This document shows positions 50,357 through 57,664 of a DNA stretch of 64,000 nucleotides, in pieces; position 1 is the first letter of the stretch; each line of letters begins with the position of its first letter. This DNA is from an uncultured Clostridia bacterium. Its GTDB lineage: Bacteria > Bacillota > Clostridia > Oscillospirales > Ruminococcaceae. The notes below the pieces were generated by a model that saw only the letters and a list, made by a program, of their open reading frames with translations, ran no database searches and had not been told where the DNA came from. Made by a program: the position numbers and the translations under genes. The DNA lies in NCBI GenBank assembly GCA_947627875.1, contig CANQXS010000006.1, positions 1 to 64,000 on the forward strand. The letters run 5' to 3'.

Positions 50357-51400
50357 ATGGCGTTGTTTGAAGTTGTAAAATATGACGGGAGTCCTGATGT
50401 TTTTGCATGGAAATACCCAAACGAAGAACTTGGGACATGGACTCAGCTTATTGTGAACGAATCGCAGGAAGCTGTTTTATACAAAAACGGTCGTGCGCTC
50501 GACCTGTTCCAAAGCGGTCGGTATACCCTCGACACGTCCAATATTCCTATCCTGCGAGGGCTGATAAATCTTCCGTTCGGCGGGCAATCTCCTTTTACTG
50601 CTGAGGTCTGGTATGTCAATAAGAAAAGTACCTTGGATATAAAATGGGGAACACAGTCGCCTATTCAGCTTCAAGACCCGAAATATTCCGCATTTGTCCC
50701 CGTAAGGGCATACGGACAGTTCGGAATATGCATTGATAACTCAAAGCAGTTTCTTTCAAAGCTTGTCGGAACGCTGACCGAATTTGACAAAACCGCGCTG
50801 ACAAACCATTTCCGCGGGATATATCTGACAAGGGTCAGGGACGCCGTGTCCTCTTATCTTATACATAATAAAATAAGCGTCATGGAAATAAATTCGTATC
50901 TGAACGAGCTTTCGGAGTTTCTCAAGGACGAGATACAGCCGACCATGGCAGAGTACGGCATAAAGCTGCTCAATTTCTATGTCAGCAATATAAACGTGCC
51001 GGAGGACGACCCGGCAGTAATGCAGCTCAAAAAGGCTCTTGCCAAAAAGTCGGAGATGGAAATCGTCGGATACAATTATCAGCAGGCGAGGACGTTCGAT
51101 ACTCTTGAAAGCGCAGCCAAGAACGAGGGTGGAATGTCGGGACTTATGGGAGCAGGAATCGGTCTCGGTCTCGGGGCAAATATAGGCGGTGCGCTCGGCA
51201 AGCAGATGGGAGAACTGTCGAAGAGCCTTAACCCCGAAGCCGAAACGGTAACCTGCCCTAACTGCGGGACTGTAATAAATCATAAGAATCCCAAATTCTG
51301 TCCCGAATGCGGCAAGCCTTTTGAAAAGGTATGCCCGAAATGCGGAAGCAAAGTCGTAGCGGGAGCAAAATTTTGCATGGAATGCGGGGAGAAGATATGA
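50357..51400 (+). CDS. SPFH-domain protein with C-terminal zinc ribbons (YdjI-like)
   Basis: 347 residues, GGGGGGC upstream. SPFH/band-7-like core (~1-250, FEVVKYDGSPDVFAWKYP, LVGTLTEFDKT...FRGIYLTRVRDAVSSYL), a Gly-rich segment (GLMGAGIGLGLGANIGGALGK) and two Cys4 ribbons at the end (CPNCGTVINHKNPKFCPECG, CPKCGSKVVAGAKFCMECG). YdjI of B. subtilis acts with PspA/YdjH at the membrane in envelope stress. Its stop overlaps the next gene. Confidence 0.88.
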   Translation: MALFEVVKYDGSPDVFAWKYPNEELGTWTQLIVNESQEAVLYKNGRALDLFQSGRYTLDTSNIPILRGLINLPFGGQSPFTAEVWYVNKKSTLDIKWGTQSPIQLQDPKYSAFVPVRAYGQFGICIDNSKQFLSKLVGTLTEFDKTALTNHFRGIYLTRVRDAVSSYLIHNKISVMEINSYLNELSEFLKDEIQPTMAEYGIKLLNFYVSNINVPEDDPAVMQLKKALAKKSEMEIVGYNYQQARTFDTLESAAKNEGGMSGLMGAGIGLGLGANIGGALGKQMGELSKSLNPEAETVTCPNCGTVINHKNPKFCPECGKPFEKVCPKCGSKVVAGAKFCMECGEKI

Positions 51401-52065
51401 AAGTATGGCAAAAGTTAGCCGCAGCCGCTATCGGGGGACTTCTGCTCAACAAGGTTCAGAACGCCCTTGAGAAAAAAGCCGAATGCGATGAAGCCGAGGC
51501 AAGACGAATAGAGCTTGAGAATGAACATTCCGCGCTTGAAAACGAGCGCATTCAGGACGAAATAGACAGGGAAAACGAGCGTGTAAAAAGAGAGCGGGAA
51601 CGCCTTGAAGCAGAAAAGCTCAGGCAGGAATCTTGGAAAGGTTTTGAAGATGAAATATCCGAAAGCGACTTCAAACTGATGGTAGCCGCTGCCAAGAAGG
51701 GCATTAACAGATTGGTCAGCCTTACCAGCGTCGGGCCTATCGTATACGGAACGGTACTTTCCGAGAGCGGAGATTATCAGTGGGATTTTCAAGTGGACTT
51801 TAATGACTTCGGGCAGATTACCGGTACTTACTATGTATACGGGGAGCAAAAGTATGATACCATCGTGAATAAGGTGGCGAATACTATTAAAGGCTATATT
51901 GAAAACTTCCCGTTTGAATATATAGACGACGAAACTGATAACTGTTTGCAGGAAATACCATACACCGAATTTAAATTCTGCCCAAACTGCGGGCGTGAAA
52001 TTGTCGTTAAGGGTTCAAAGTTCTGCACTTTCTGCGGTAAAGCTTTAATAAACACTGAAATTTAG
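51397..52065 (+). CDS. Zinc-ribbon protein with coiled coil
   Basis: 222 residues from ATG at 51397, overlapping the previous stop. A hydrophobic start (KLAAAAIGGLLLNKVQ), a long charged coiled coil (~25-90), an alpha/beta domain and one C-terminal Cys4 ribbon FCPNCGREIVVKGSKFCTFCG. Operon partner of the SPFH protein; function unknown. Confidence 0.75.
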   Translation: MKVWQKLAAAAIGGLLLNKVQNALEKKAECDEAEARRIELENEHSALENERIQDEIDRENERVKRERERLEAEKLRQESWKGFEDEISESDFKLMVAAAKKGINRLVSLTSVGPIVYGTVLSESGDYQWDFQVDFNDFGQITGTYYVYGEQKYDTIVNKVANTIKGYIENFPFEYIDDETDNCLQEIPYTEFKFCPNCGREIVVKGSKFCTFCGKALINTEI

Positions 52066-52237
52066 GGTCTCGCCGCACAATTATTTTGGTGCAGACGCGC
52101 AGTCAGATTTTTCGTCAGATGAAGTAAAAACCGGAGTTAATACTTTGTGTATTGACGAGGATTTTTGCAAAATCTGACGGAAAATATGCAAGCGGATGTG
52201 CCAAAAAGGCGTTAGCCGCTAATTGTGCGGTGAGACC
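52066..52237 (+). repeat. 172-bp structured repeat, copy 1
   Basis: Terminal arms GGTCTCGCCGCACAATTA (52066-52083) and TAATTGTGCGGTGAGACC (52220-52237) pair throughout with one G-T wobble. The element matches 52985-53156 in opposite orientation at about 149 of 172 positions. Together the two copies bracket one gene. Interpretation: MITE-like element or structured RNA. Confidence 0.85.
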
Positions 52238-52258
52238 ATAGAAAAAGAGGGAGAAAAA

Positions 52259-52960
52259 ATGACTACCACCTGTCCGAAATGCGGAGCCGAAGTATACGGA
52301 AAATTTTGTGTAATGTGCGGAGAAAAAATCCCGGAGGACGAAGAAACTCCGAGAGAAGTTAAAAGAATGCAGATGAAATGCAACGCTTGCAACGGTGTGA
52401 TGACTTTCGATTCGGATCAGTCGATACTGTCATGCCCGTTCTGCGGGTCTAAGGAAATCGTTTTGGAGAGCGACGCCGTTGCGGTTCAGAAAATAAAAAG
52501 CTCCGCTCAAAAGGAAATAGCGGTTGAAAAGCTTCATTCCAAAGAACGTCTCAGCGCAAGGCGCGACGATATACAGGTCATGAAGATGCGCTATAAGATA
52601 CGCAATAATATAAGTCAGCACATAGTCGGCTTTTTGTGGCTGATCGTTGCCGTTGTCGCAGTTCTGATTCTCGTATTTTATATGCGTACTCTTGCAAAAA
52701 TGCCTATATCCCATGACAGCTACATAAATCAGAATTGGCTTGTTGTAAAAGTCCAGTTGGAGGACGCAGGCTATAAGCATATAGAATTTGTCGCTTCCGA
52801 AAAAGGCGGCGACGCGAATCAGGCGGCAGAAAATGGCAGCGTTTACTGGGTTACCGTAAACGGAAACCCCGATTTTTCCAAAGGAAAACTGTATTCCAAG
52901 AAAAGCATTATCAGGATTTATTATTACGGCAACGCAGCCAATGCCGGAAACGGTTCATAA
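52259..52960 (+). CDS. Zinc-ribbon membrane protein with PASTA-like domain
   Basis: 233 residues from ATG at 52259 (AGAGGGAG upstream). Two N-terminal Cys4 ribbons (CPKCGAEVYGKFCVMCG and CNACNGVMTFDSDQSILSCPFCG), then a linker, a span (HIVGFLWLIVAVVAVLILVFYM, ~125-150) and an ectodomain with VVKVQLEDAGYKHIEF, like PASTA/penicillin-binding-protein-associated repeats. The gene is bracketed by inverted 172-bp repeats, as if a cassette. Probably linked to the following lipoprotein, which has the same domain. Confidence 0.75.
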   Translation: MTTTCPKCGAEVYGKFCVMCGEKIPEDEETPREVKRMQMKCNACNGVMTFDSDQSILSCPFCGSKEIVLESDAVAVQKIKSSAQKEIAVEKLHSKERLSARRDDIQVMKMRYKIRNNISQHIVGFLWLIVAVVAVLILVFYMRTLAKMPISHDSYINQNWLVVKVQLEDAGYKHIEFVASEKGGDANQAAENGSVYWVTVNGNPDFSKGKLYSKKSIIRIYYYGNAANAGNGS

Positions 52961-52984
52961 TCGGTTTTCGCGCTCTTGATTCAA

Positions 52985-53156
52985 GGCACCACCGCGCAAT
53001 TAGCGGCTAACGCCTTTTTGGCGCATCTACTTGCATATTTTTCGTCATATTTCACAAAAATCCTCGCTAATACACAAAGTATTAGCTCCGGTTTTTGTTT
53101 CATCTGACAAAAAATCTGACTGCGTATCTGCACCAAAATAATTGTGCGGTGGCGCC
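52985..53156 (-). repeat. 172-bp structured repeat, copy 2 (inverted)
   Basis: Read on the minus strand it starts GGCGCCACCGCACAATTA and ends TAATTGCGCGGTGGTGCC. The outer stem differs from copy 1 at several bases, but changes occur on both sides so pairing is mostly kept (one G-T wobble and one A-C mismatch in 18). Confidence 0.85.
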
Positions 53157-53192
53157 TTAACAGAATCAAAATAAATATGGGAGAGATATATA

Positions 53193-54770
53193 ATGAAAAA
53201 GCTTGTCGCTTTGATAACTGCCGTAATCCTGTTACTTGGACTTTGCTCTTGTGGCGACGGCGCAATCAAAATTCCTAACAGCTCAATTTATTACATGGGA
53301 CGGGATTATTCGCTTATAATATCTGAACTCACCGAAGCAGGTTTTACCAACATAAACACAGAGATACTGGACGATTTGACCTCTCAGAGTTCGCTTTCGG
53401 ACGGCTCGGTCGAAAGCATTTCCGTTGACGGAAAGACCGAGTTTGAAGCCAAGGAACGCTTTTTGCCCGACGCACCGATTATAATAACATACCATATCAT
53501 TCCAAAGCTATTCCCGCCAATATCTTCTGGCGAAATACAGGATATTTCTTTCACCGACATAGGTCAGAAATTTACCGATTCGGGCTTTACCAATGTTAAG
53601 GTTCGTGAAGAATATGATTTAGATCCCGATAATCTTCAGTCAGAATATAAAAACGAAGTAAAAATCAACGGAAATACCTCTTTTACAACCGCCGACAGCG
53701 TTCCTTTTGATTCGGATATTGAAGTTATTTGTCATCTTCCGTATGAAAAGTACAGCGTCACCGTTGAAATAGACTTTATTCCGAATCTGATTTTCAGCAA
53801 GTACGATGTCGTCCTTTCCGTAGACGGTCAGGACATGGGAAAGCTCACGCACGGTCAGGACTATACATACACAGACGTATTAAAAGAGGGAAAGCACACA
53901 CTAAAATTCAGAAACTCCACCTCGTCGTCAGTGACCGGAGAAGTGACGCTTGATGTAACGTCCGAGCTTGACGCGATGTATCAGATAAGCTGTTACAGCG
54001 GCAGCATAGACGTCAAAACGGTTTATGTAGACTATAAGACAAACCTTGCAGAAAATGAAGCAAAAGTCATGCATTCGGAAGCCTCTTACAAAAACTACAA
54101 TTATAAAACAGTAGTCAAGGATTTGCAGGACGCCGGATTTACAAATATTACCGCAGCTCCCGTGTATGACATCATATGGGGAATCACGGAAGAAGAATCG
54201 GTCAAAAGCGTCACCATAGCGGGAAGAAGCGATTTCAGACGCGGAGATATATTCAAAAAAGACGCCGAAATAGTCATTGTATATCATATGAGCTATGAGG
54301 ACGATCCTGCAAACCAAACGCAGGCTCCAAGCCAGACGACTGCTGCCGATAAACAGGAGGATACTCCAAAAGTCTCTGAAAGCTACAGCGTATTTTACTC
54401 CACAAACGACAGAAAAACCGTCAAAAACGGCAACTCCGGCGTTTATGCTTATAAAAGCGAGGGCGGCACTTATGACAATTACTGGATAATTGACTTCGAC
54501 GACAAGTGCGTATATTTCTTCAGCGACGGAAACGGCGATTCGACCTGTAACAGAGTGCCTATGGTCTCGGGCGACCTGAACACAGTGCTGATAATCACCT
54601 ATCACGATGTTGACGGCTCGGAGTGGTCATACGGTATGCACTTCGACTGGGCAAAGCAGCCGAATCATCTTGTCGTAGAGGACGAGAGCCACTATACCTA
54701 TGATTATTATGTGACTGACCTGGAAGATGCACTGAAAATACGGGACGAAAAGACGATTTATGATTATTAA
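53193..54770 (+). CDS. Lipoprotein with PASTA-like repeats
   Basis: 525 residues. Lipobox LGLCSC (Cys about 18-20). PASTA-like units are seen at ~30-95 (DYSLIISELTEAGFTNINTEIL), ~115-170 (FTDIGQKFTDSGFTNVKV) and ~305-360 (YKTVVKDLQDAGFTNITA); the middle holds a beta-sandwich (VDGQDMGKLTHGQDYTYTDVLKEGKHTLKF). A Thr/Gln linker (~370-390) leads to a C-terminal domain with DDKCVYFFSDGNGDS. PASTA domains bind muropeptides or beta-lactam-like ligands. The preceding membrane protein shares the same domain. Confidence 0.72.
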   Translation: MKKLVALITAVILLLGLCSCGDGAIKIPNSSIYYMGRDYSLIISELTEAGFTNINTEILDDLTSQSSLSDGSVESISVDGKTEFEAKERFLPDAPIIITYHIIPKLFPPISSGEIQDISFTDIGQKFTDSGFTNVKVREEYDLDPDNLQSEYKNEVKINGNTSFTTADSVPFDSDIEVICHLPYEKYSVTVEIDFIPNLIFSKYDVVLSVDGQDMGKLTHGQDYTYTDVLKEGKHTLKFRNSTSSSVTGEVTLDVTSELDAMYQISCYSGSIDVKTVYVDYKTNLAENEAKVMHSEASYKNYNYKTVVKDLQDAGFTNITAAPVYDIIWGITEEESVKSVTIAGRSDFRRGDIFKKDAEIVIVYHMSYEDDPANQTQAPSQTTAADKQEDTPKVSESYSVFYSTNDRKTVKNGNSGVYAYKSEGGTYDNYWIIDFDDKCVYFFSDGNGDSTCNRVPMVSGDLNTVLIITYHDVDGSEWSYGMHFDWAKQPNHLVVEDESHYTYDYYVTDLEDALKIRDEKTIYDY

Positions 54771-54791
54771 GTGATTCTGCGGAATAAAAAG

Positions 54792-54825
54792 CCGAGTGCT
54801 GTTCAGATGAACGGTACTCGGTTTT
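54792..54825 (+). terminator. Terminator of the SPFH/PASTA operon
   Basis: CCGAGTGCTGTTCA (54792-54805) pairs with TGAACGGTACTCGG (54808-54821) at 12 of 14 positions, followed by TTTT. Confidence 0.75.
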
Positions 54826-54859
54826 ATGCTGTAAATAGGGAATGAATCCAATGAAAGCT

Positions 54860-55076
54860 GGTTTTGTTGCTGCGGGGCTGCCCTCATCAAGAACGATTGA
54901 TTCGGTTGCCCCGCAGACAAAACCCCGCGTTCATCAGAAACCGTCGGTTTCGTGGCACACGACCTTGCAGGCAAGGTCTAGTGTGTTATACCTTTTGCTG
55001 TTGACTGTCCCGAGAAAAGGTTTTTGTGTATATGCACACTTCACTAAGCAGGAGGCAGGCAAAAAGCAAAAGGTAT
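54860..55076. repeat. Three-hairpin intergenic element
   Basis: GGTTTTGTTGCTGCGGGGC (54860-54878) pairs with GCCCCGCAGACAAAACC (54908-54924) apart from a 2-nt bulge. GACCTTGC-AG-GCAAGGTC (54961-54978) is a perfect hairpin. ATACCTTTTGCT (54988-54999) pairs with AGCAAAAGGTAT (55065-55076). The 307-bp gap has no gene; a reading frame through it looks spurious. It may be a non-autonomous element or RNA. Confidence 0.55.
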
Positions 55077-55077
55077 A

Positions 55078-55902
55078 TCAACTATCGGCGTTTTTCTCGC
55101 TTTCATTCGGCAAATCTTTCAGCAGCTCCGTCCCGAACGTCCTAATAATCTTCTGCATGTTTTCATCAATATTTCCCGACGATTTTACGACGTTCGCAAT
55201 CGTCACGCTTATCTGTTCCGGCGTGAGTTTCGTCACGTCCTGAGGCTTAAAGGCTGCCAAAATCTTCTCCAGAAATTCTTTATTCGCTCTGTTGTCGGCA
55301 CTGGCGGCAGTGTTCTTCTTTATGTCCTTGACTGCCGTCATAAATTCATACTGTATGTTAATGAGCTGCTCGGCTTTGAAATTCGGCTTGGACAATACGA
55401 CCGCTTTCCTGACCTTTTTCGCCTTGGGGTTGACCTTTCCTGCAAAATCCCGCATAGATTTTGTGAAATCGTTCTGTCCCTCGACCATCTGCGCGAAATA
55501 GTCGCTTGAATAGAAGTCAATCAAGAGCAGTGCCTTAATAAAGTGCGGGTCAACGAGCAGCTCGTTCAAAACGTCGATCGGTACAGTGCGAGAGATGATA
55601 TTAGTCGCCGCGTTCTCGGTTAAACCCAACTCCTCCGCGTCAATTATTTGGTGCCGCGGGATATCCGTCACGCCCAACAGATAATCCGTCGAACAGCCGA
55701 AAATCTTGGCAAGTTTGACTATCTGCTCAATTCCGAGTGTATCCGTCTTTCCACTCATAAAGCGGTTTAGTGTGGCTTCGGAGATGCCTATTTCCTTTGC
55801 AAGTTTTGCTTGCGAAGATTTATTGTCCCTGATCCAGTCGGAAATCTGGTCGCGGATCGTAAATTTTAAATATTCTTTCGGCACAAAATCACTTCTTTTC
55901 AT
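55078..55902 (-). CDS. XRE-family repressor, long C-terminal domain
   Basis: 274 residues using ATG at 55902; a GTG at 55884 with GAAGTG upstream is an alternative. HTH ~18-75 (IRDNKSSQAKLAKEIGISEATLNRFMSGKTDTLGIEQIVKLAKIFGCSTDYLLGVTDIP). The rest is helical and Lys-rich, without a protease motif. It is divergent from the 56126 gene; the GAACATTTGTTC palindrome at 55956 lies between them. Probably the regulator of a small integrated module with the genes to 57150. Confidence 0.8.
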   Translation of the reverse strand: MKRSDFVPKEYLKFTIRDQISDWIRDNKSSQAKLAKEIGISEATLNRFMSGKTDTLGIEQIVKLAKIFGCSTDYLLGVTDIPRHQIIDAEELGLTENAATNIISRTVPIDVLNELLVDPHFIKALLLIDFYSSDYFAQMVEGQNDFTKSMRDFAGKVNPKAKKVRKAVVLSKPNFKAEQLINIQYEFMTAVKDIKKNTAASADNRANKEFLEKILAAFKPQDVTKLTPEQISVTIANVVKSSGNIDENMQKIIRTFGTELLKDLPNESEKNADS

Positions 55903-55955
55903 TGGTAGTTTCACTAACATTATACACCTTGACGCGAAAGAAATCAATACTTTTT

Positions 55956-55969
55956 AGAACATTTGTTCT
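55956..55969. promoter_or_regulatory. GAAC-N4-GTTC palindrome (LexA-box-like)
   Basis: AGAACATTTGTTCT is a perfect 14-bp palindrome containing GAACATTTGTTC, close to the Gram-positive LexA/DinR box (CGAAC-N4-GTTCG) but with A/T instead of C/G at the ends. Between divergent genes; may be the XRE operator instead. Confidence 0.45.
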
Positions 55970-56125
55970 GAAATTTTCTTAAAATTTTGCTCTCGTCTTG
56001 CAAATCTGCAAGATTTGAGGGTAAATTTTTTCGATTTCCTGCGAAAATGACGGTTTTGGAAGATTTTCGCGTTTCTGCGTTATAATTTAATCAGGCAGTT
56101 GCCAAAAAACTTAAAGGAGGATTTT

Positions 56126-56404
56126 ATGAAAATCAAACGACGAACGGACTACTTTCTCGTCCCGCAGGAGGCACTTTGCGACAGGCGGCTGTCGCTTGAA
56201 CAACTCGGATTTTTATGCACTCTGTATGACTTGCAGGGTGAAAAAACCGACGAGTGGAGCTTGGCGGGGCAGTGCAGGATAACTGTCGGGGAGGTGATAG
56301 AAATGCTTAAAAGTCTGACCGATTTGGGGTACTTAAGCAGGTGTGACGGCGGGTATGTGCTTTACAACAGTCCTGATTTCAACCCATATTTTCAAGGAAG
56401 TTGA
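56126..56404 (+). CDS. Small winged-HTH, replication-initiator-like protein
   Basis: 92 residues from ATG at 56126 with AAAGGAGG. KIKRRTDYFLVPQEALCDRRLSLEQLGFLCTLYDLQGEKTDEWSLAGQCRITVGEVIEMLKSLTDLGYLSR is the helix-winged-helix of RepA-N/helix-turn-helix conjugative-element proteins. No catalytic residues. It is divergent from the XRE repressor. Confidence 0.65.
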   Translation: MKIKRRTDYFLVPQEALCDRRLSLEQLGFLCTLYDLQGEKTDEWSLAGQCRITVGEVIEMLKSLTDLGYLSRCDGGYVLYNSPDFNPYFQGS

Positions 56405-56465
56405 AATTAGCGAAGTTTCTGACGGATAAGTGAACAAATTTCACTGCTTAGCGGCACGTCGTGGA

Positions 56466-56647
56466 GTGTAAGCAATACGCTGTAAAGCGTGAGATTACAC
56501 GGAATGGCTCAAACTCACGTCAGGCTGTGAAAACGACTACCCATGCTAGTGAGCAACTGTTCACGCCGCCAAAATGGAGCGGCTGAAAGGAAAAAGAAAA
56601 ATGCACTGTATAGCGTAAGTGAGTCGCTATGTAATGCAAGCCTTTCA
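56466..56647 (+). ncRNA. Multi-hairpin structured RNA candidate
   Basis: Pairings seen: GTGTAA (56466-56471) with TTACAC (56495-56500), enclosing ACGCT-GTAA-AGCGT. CTCAC (56514-56518) pairs with GTGAG (56549-56553), and GCCGC (56565-56569) with GCGGC (56579-56583). TGAAAGG (56584-56590) pairs with CCTTTCA (56641-56647) and encloses TGCA/TGCA and ATAGCG (56610-56615)/CGCTAT (56625-56630). No reading frame with a ribosome site lies in the 276-bp gap. The order of helices suggests a folded RNA, possibly a leader for the gene at 56681. I cannot name the class. Confidence 0.55.
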
Positions 56648-56680
56648 CTGACTGGCAAAAATAATTTTTAGGAGGAATTT

Positions 56681-56893
56681 ATGAGTATCAGAAACGAAAT
56701 CAAAGCAAACATCGTCCGTGCAGGGTTCACTATGCAGGAAGCCGTGGACAAGCTGGCAACTGACTACGGTTGGAGCGACAGCGTTTCAAATTTTTCGGGC
56801 AAGCTGGGCCGCGAATCTCTACGGTATAAAGAAGCCGTCGAGCTTGCCGACGCGCTCGGGTATGAAATTATCTGGCAAAAGCGGACGAGGTAA
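56681..56893 (+). CDS. Small XRE-like protein
   Basis: 70 residues, AGGAGG upstream. IRNEIKANIVRAGFTMQEAVDKLATDYGWSDSVSNFSGKLGRESLRYKEAVELADALGYEIIW is an XRE-like HTH of a conserved small Clostridia family. It follows the structured RNA candidate by 34 bp. Confidence 0.7.
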   Translation: MSIRNEIKANIVRAGFTMQEAVDKLATDYGWSDSVSNFSGKLGRESLRYKEAVELADALGYEIIWQKRTR

Positions 56894-56976
56894 TCAGAAA
56901 TTTATCGAGGAGGTGATAAACTAAGTGAAATCGGAAGCCGTGGGAAATTGCATCTTGTAAAGTCTTGGAGGTACTT

Positions 56977-57150
56977 TTGAGCAGACGAAAAAAGTTAGTA
57001 AACAACACTGCTATACCGCAGCACAAAATTGAGGCGATCGCTCGCTGCCTGTTACCCGACATCCTCGCATTTTACGAAAGCGAAGAGGGTCAGCGCGAGT
57101 TCGCCGAGTGGAAGTGGCAGCAGGAAGAAAACAAGGTGCAGAAAAATTGA
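56977..57150 (+). CDS. Small conserved protein next to recombinase-type modules
   Basis: 57 residues from TTG at 56977 with GGAGG 7 nt upstream. IEAIARCLLPDILAFYESEEGQREFAEWKWQQEENK resembles the product of 20288-20464. Function unknown. Followed by a hairpin (about 57159-57186, AGGCGTACC...GGTGCGCCT) with T-run, a good terminator. Confidence 0.6.
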   Translation: MSRRKKLVNNTAIPQHKIEAIARCLLPDILAFYESEEGQREFAEWKWQQEENKVQKN

Positions 57151-57159
57151 ATAAAAGGA

Positions 57160-57190
57160 CAGGCGTACCGAGCGGTGCGCCTGTTTTTTG
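57160..57190 (+). terminator. Terminator after the small conserved gene
   Basis: ACAGGCGTACCG...CGGTGCGCCTGT stem with TTTTTTG after it, 10 bp beyond the stop. Confidence 0.75.
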
Positions 57191-57547
57191 TTATTTCTTT
57201 TTTCTTGGTCCTCGCGGTTTTGAGAAGCGTAGCATTGAAAAGCCGCTGCGAACGATACGAAGTCCGAAAATAAAAGGGGTCCCCGAAAATGCGTAAGCAT
57301 TTTTGAAAAAGAGGCGGGGCTGTAACTGCCGTGGTGCCAATATAAGCGTTATTTCTTGCCGTTCGCTCTCGCTCGCCAAACAAAGCGTTAAAACTTGCTT
57401 TTCGCCTTCCCTCGGCGTTTCGGATTGCCTCGGTCGGCTCAAAGAGTTTTAAACGCGTTGTTAATCGGATTGGCTCGCGGAGCTCACGGAGAAATAATCG
57501 CGTATATGCGCACCAAATAAAAAATCCGCCTACGCGGATTTTTTATT
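57191..57547. other. Gap with dispersed repeat copy B
   Basis: No gene supported. 57252-57284 is the second copy of the ACGATACG...GGGGTCCCC repeat, followed by AAATGC-GTAA-GCATTT (57287-57302). Sequence between 57340 and 57500 is repetitive-looking GC-rich spacer with CGTTCGCTCTCGCTCGC, typical of decayed insertion sites. Confidence 0.6.
57252..57304 (+). repeat. Dispersed repeat, copy B
   Basis: Same 33-nt core as 44023-44055 with 3 differences and a GTAA-loop hairpin after it whose stem differs from copy A (AAATGC/GCATTT versus CAAAGTC/GACTTTG). Confidence 0.7.
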
Positions 57548-57552
57548 TGGTG
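57511..57552. terminator. Perfect 19-bp inverted repeat at the tRNA-Leu 3' end
   Basis: CACCAAATAAAAAATCCGC (57511-57529) and its exact complement at 57534-57552, with a 4-nt loop. It includes the encoded CCA end of the tRNA and has T-runs on both strands, so it is a bidirectional terminator. Confidence 0.8.
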
Positions 57553-57631
57553 CGGGTAACAGGACTTGAACCTGCACGGGGGTGCCACCAGAACCTAAAT
57601 CTGGCGCGTCTGCCAATTCCGCCATACCCGC
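57548..57631 (-). tRNA. tRNA-Leu(UAG), CCA encoded
   Basis: Minus strand: acceptor GCGGGTA/TACCCGC, A discriminator followed by encoded CCA, D-arm GGCGGAATTGGCAGACGC, anticodon stem CCAGA/TCTGG with loop TTTAGGT (anticodon UAG), variable arm, T-arm GGTTCAAGTCC. Intact. Confidence 0.93.
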
Positions 57632-57664
57632 GTGCAGTTATAATATCACTTTTTTCAGCGCTTG

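Noticed and set aside
54842-55243. 133-codon plus-strand frame after the PASTA lipoprotein
   Set aside because: It runs through three hairpins and into the antisense of a clear XRE gene, has no ribosome site and no domain; judged spurious.
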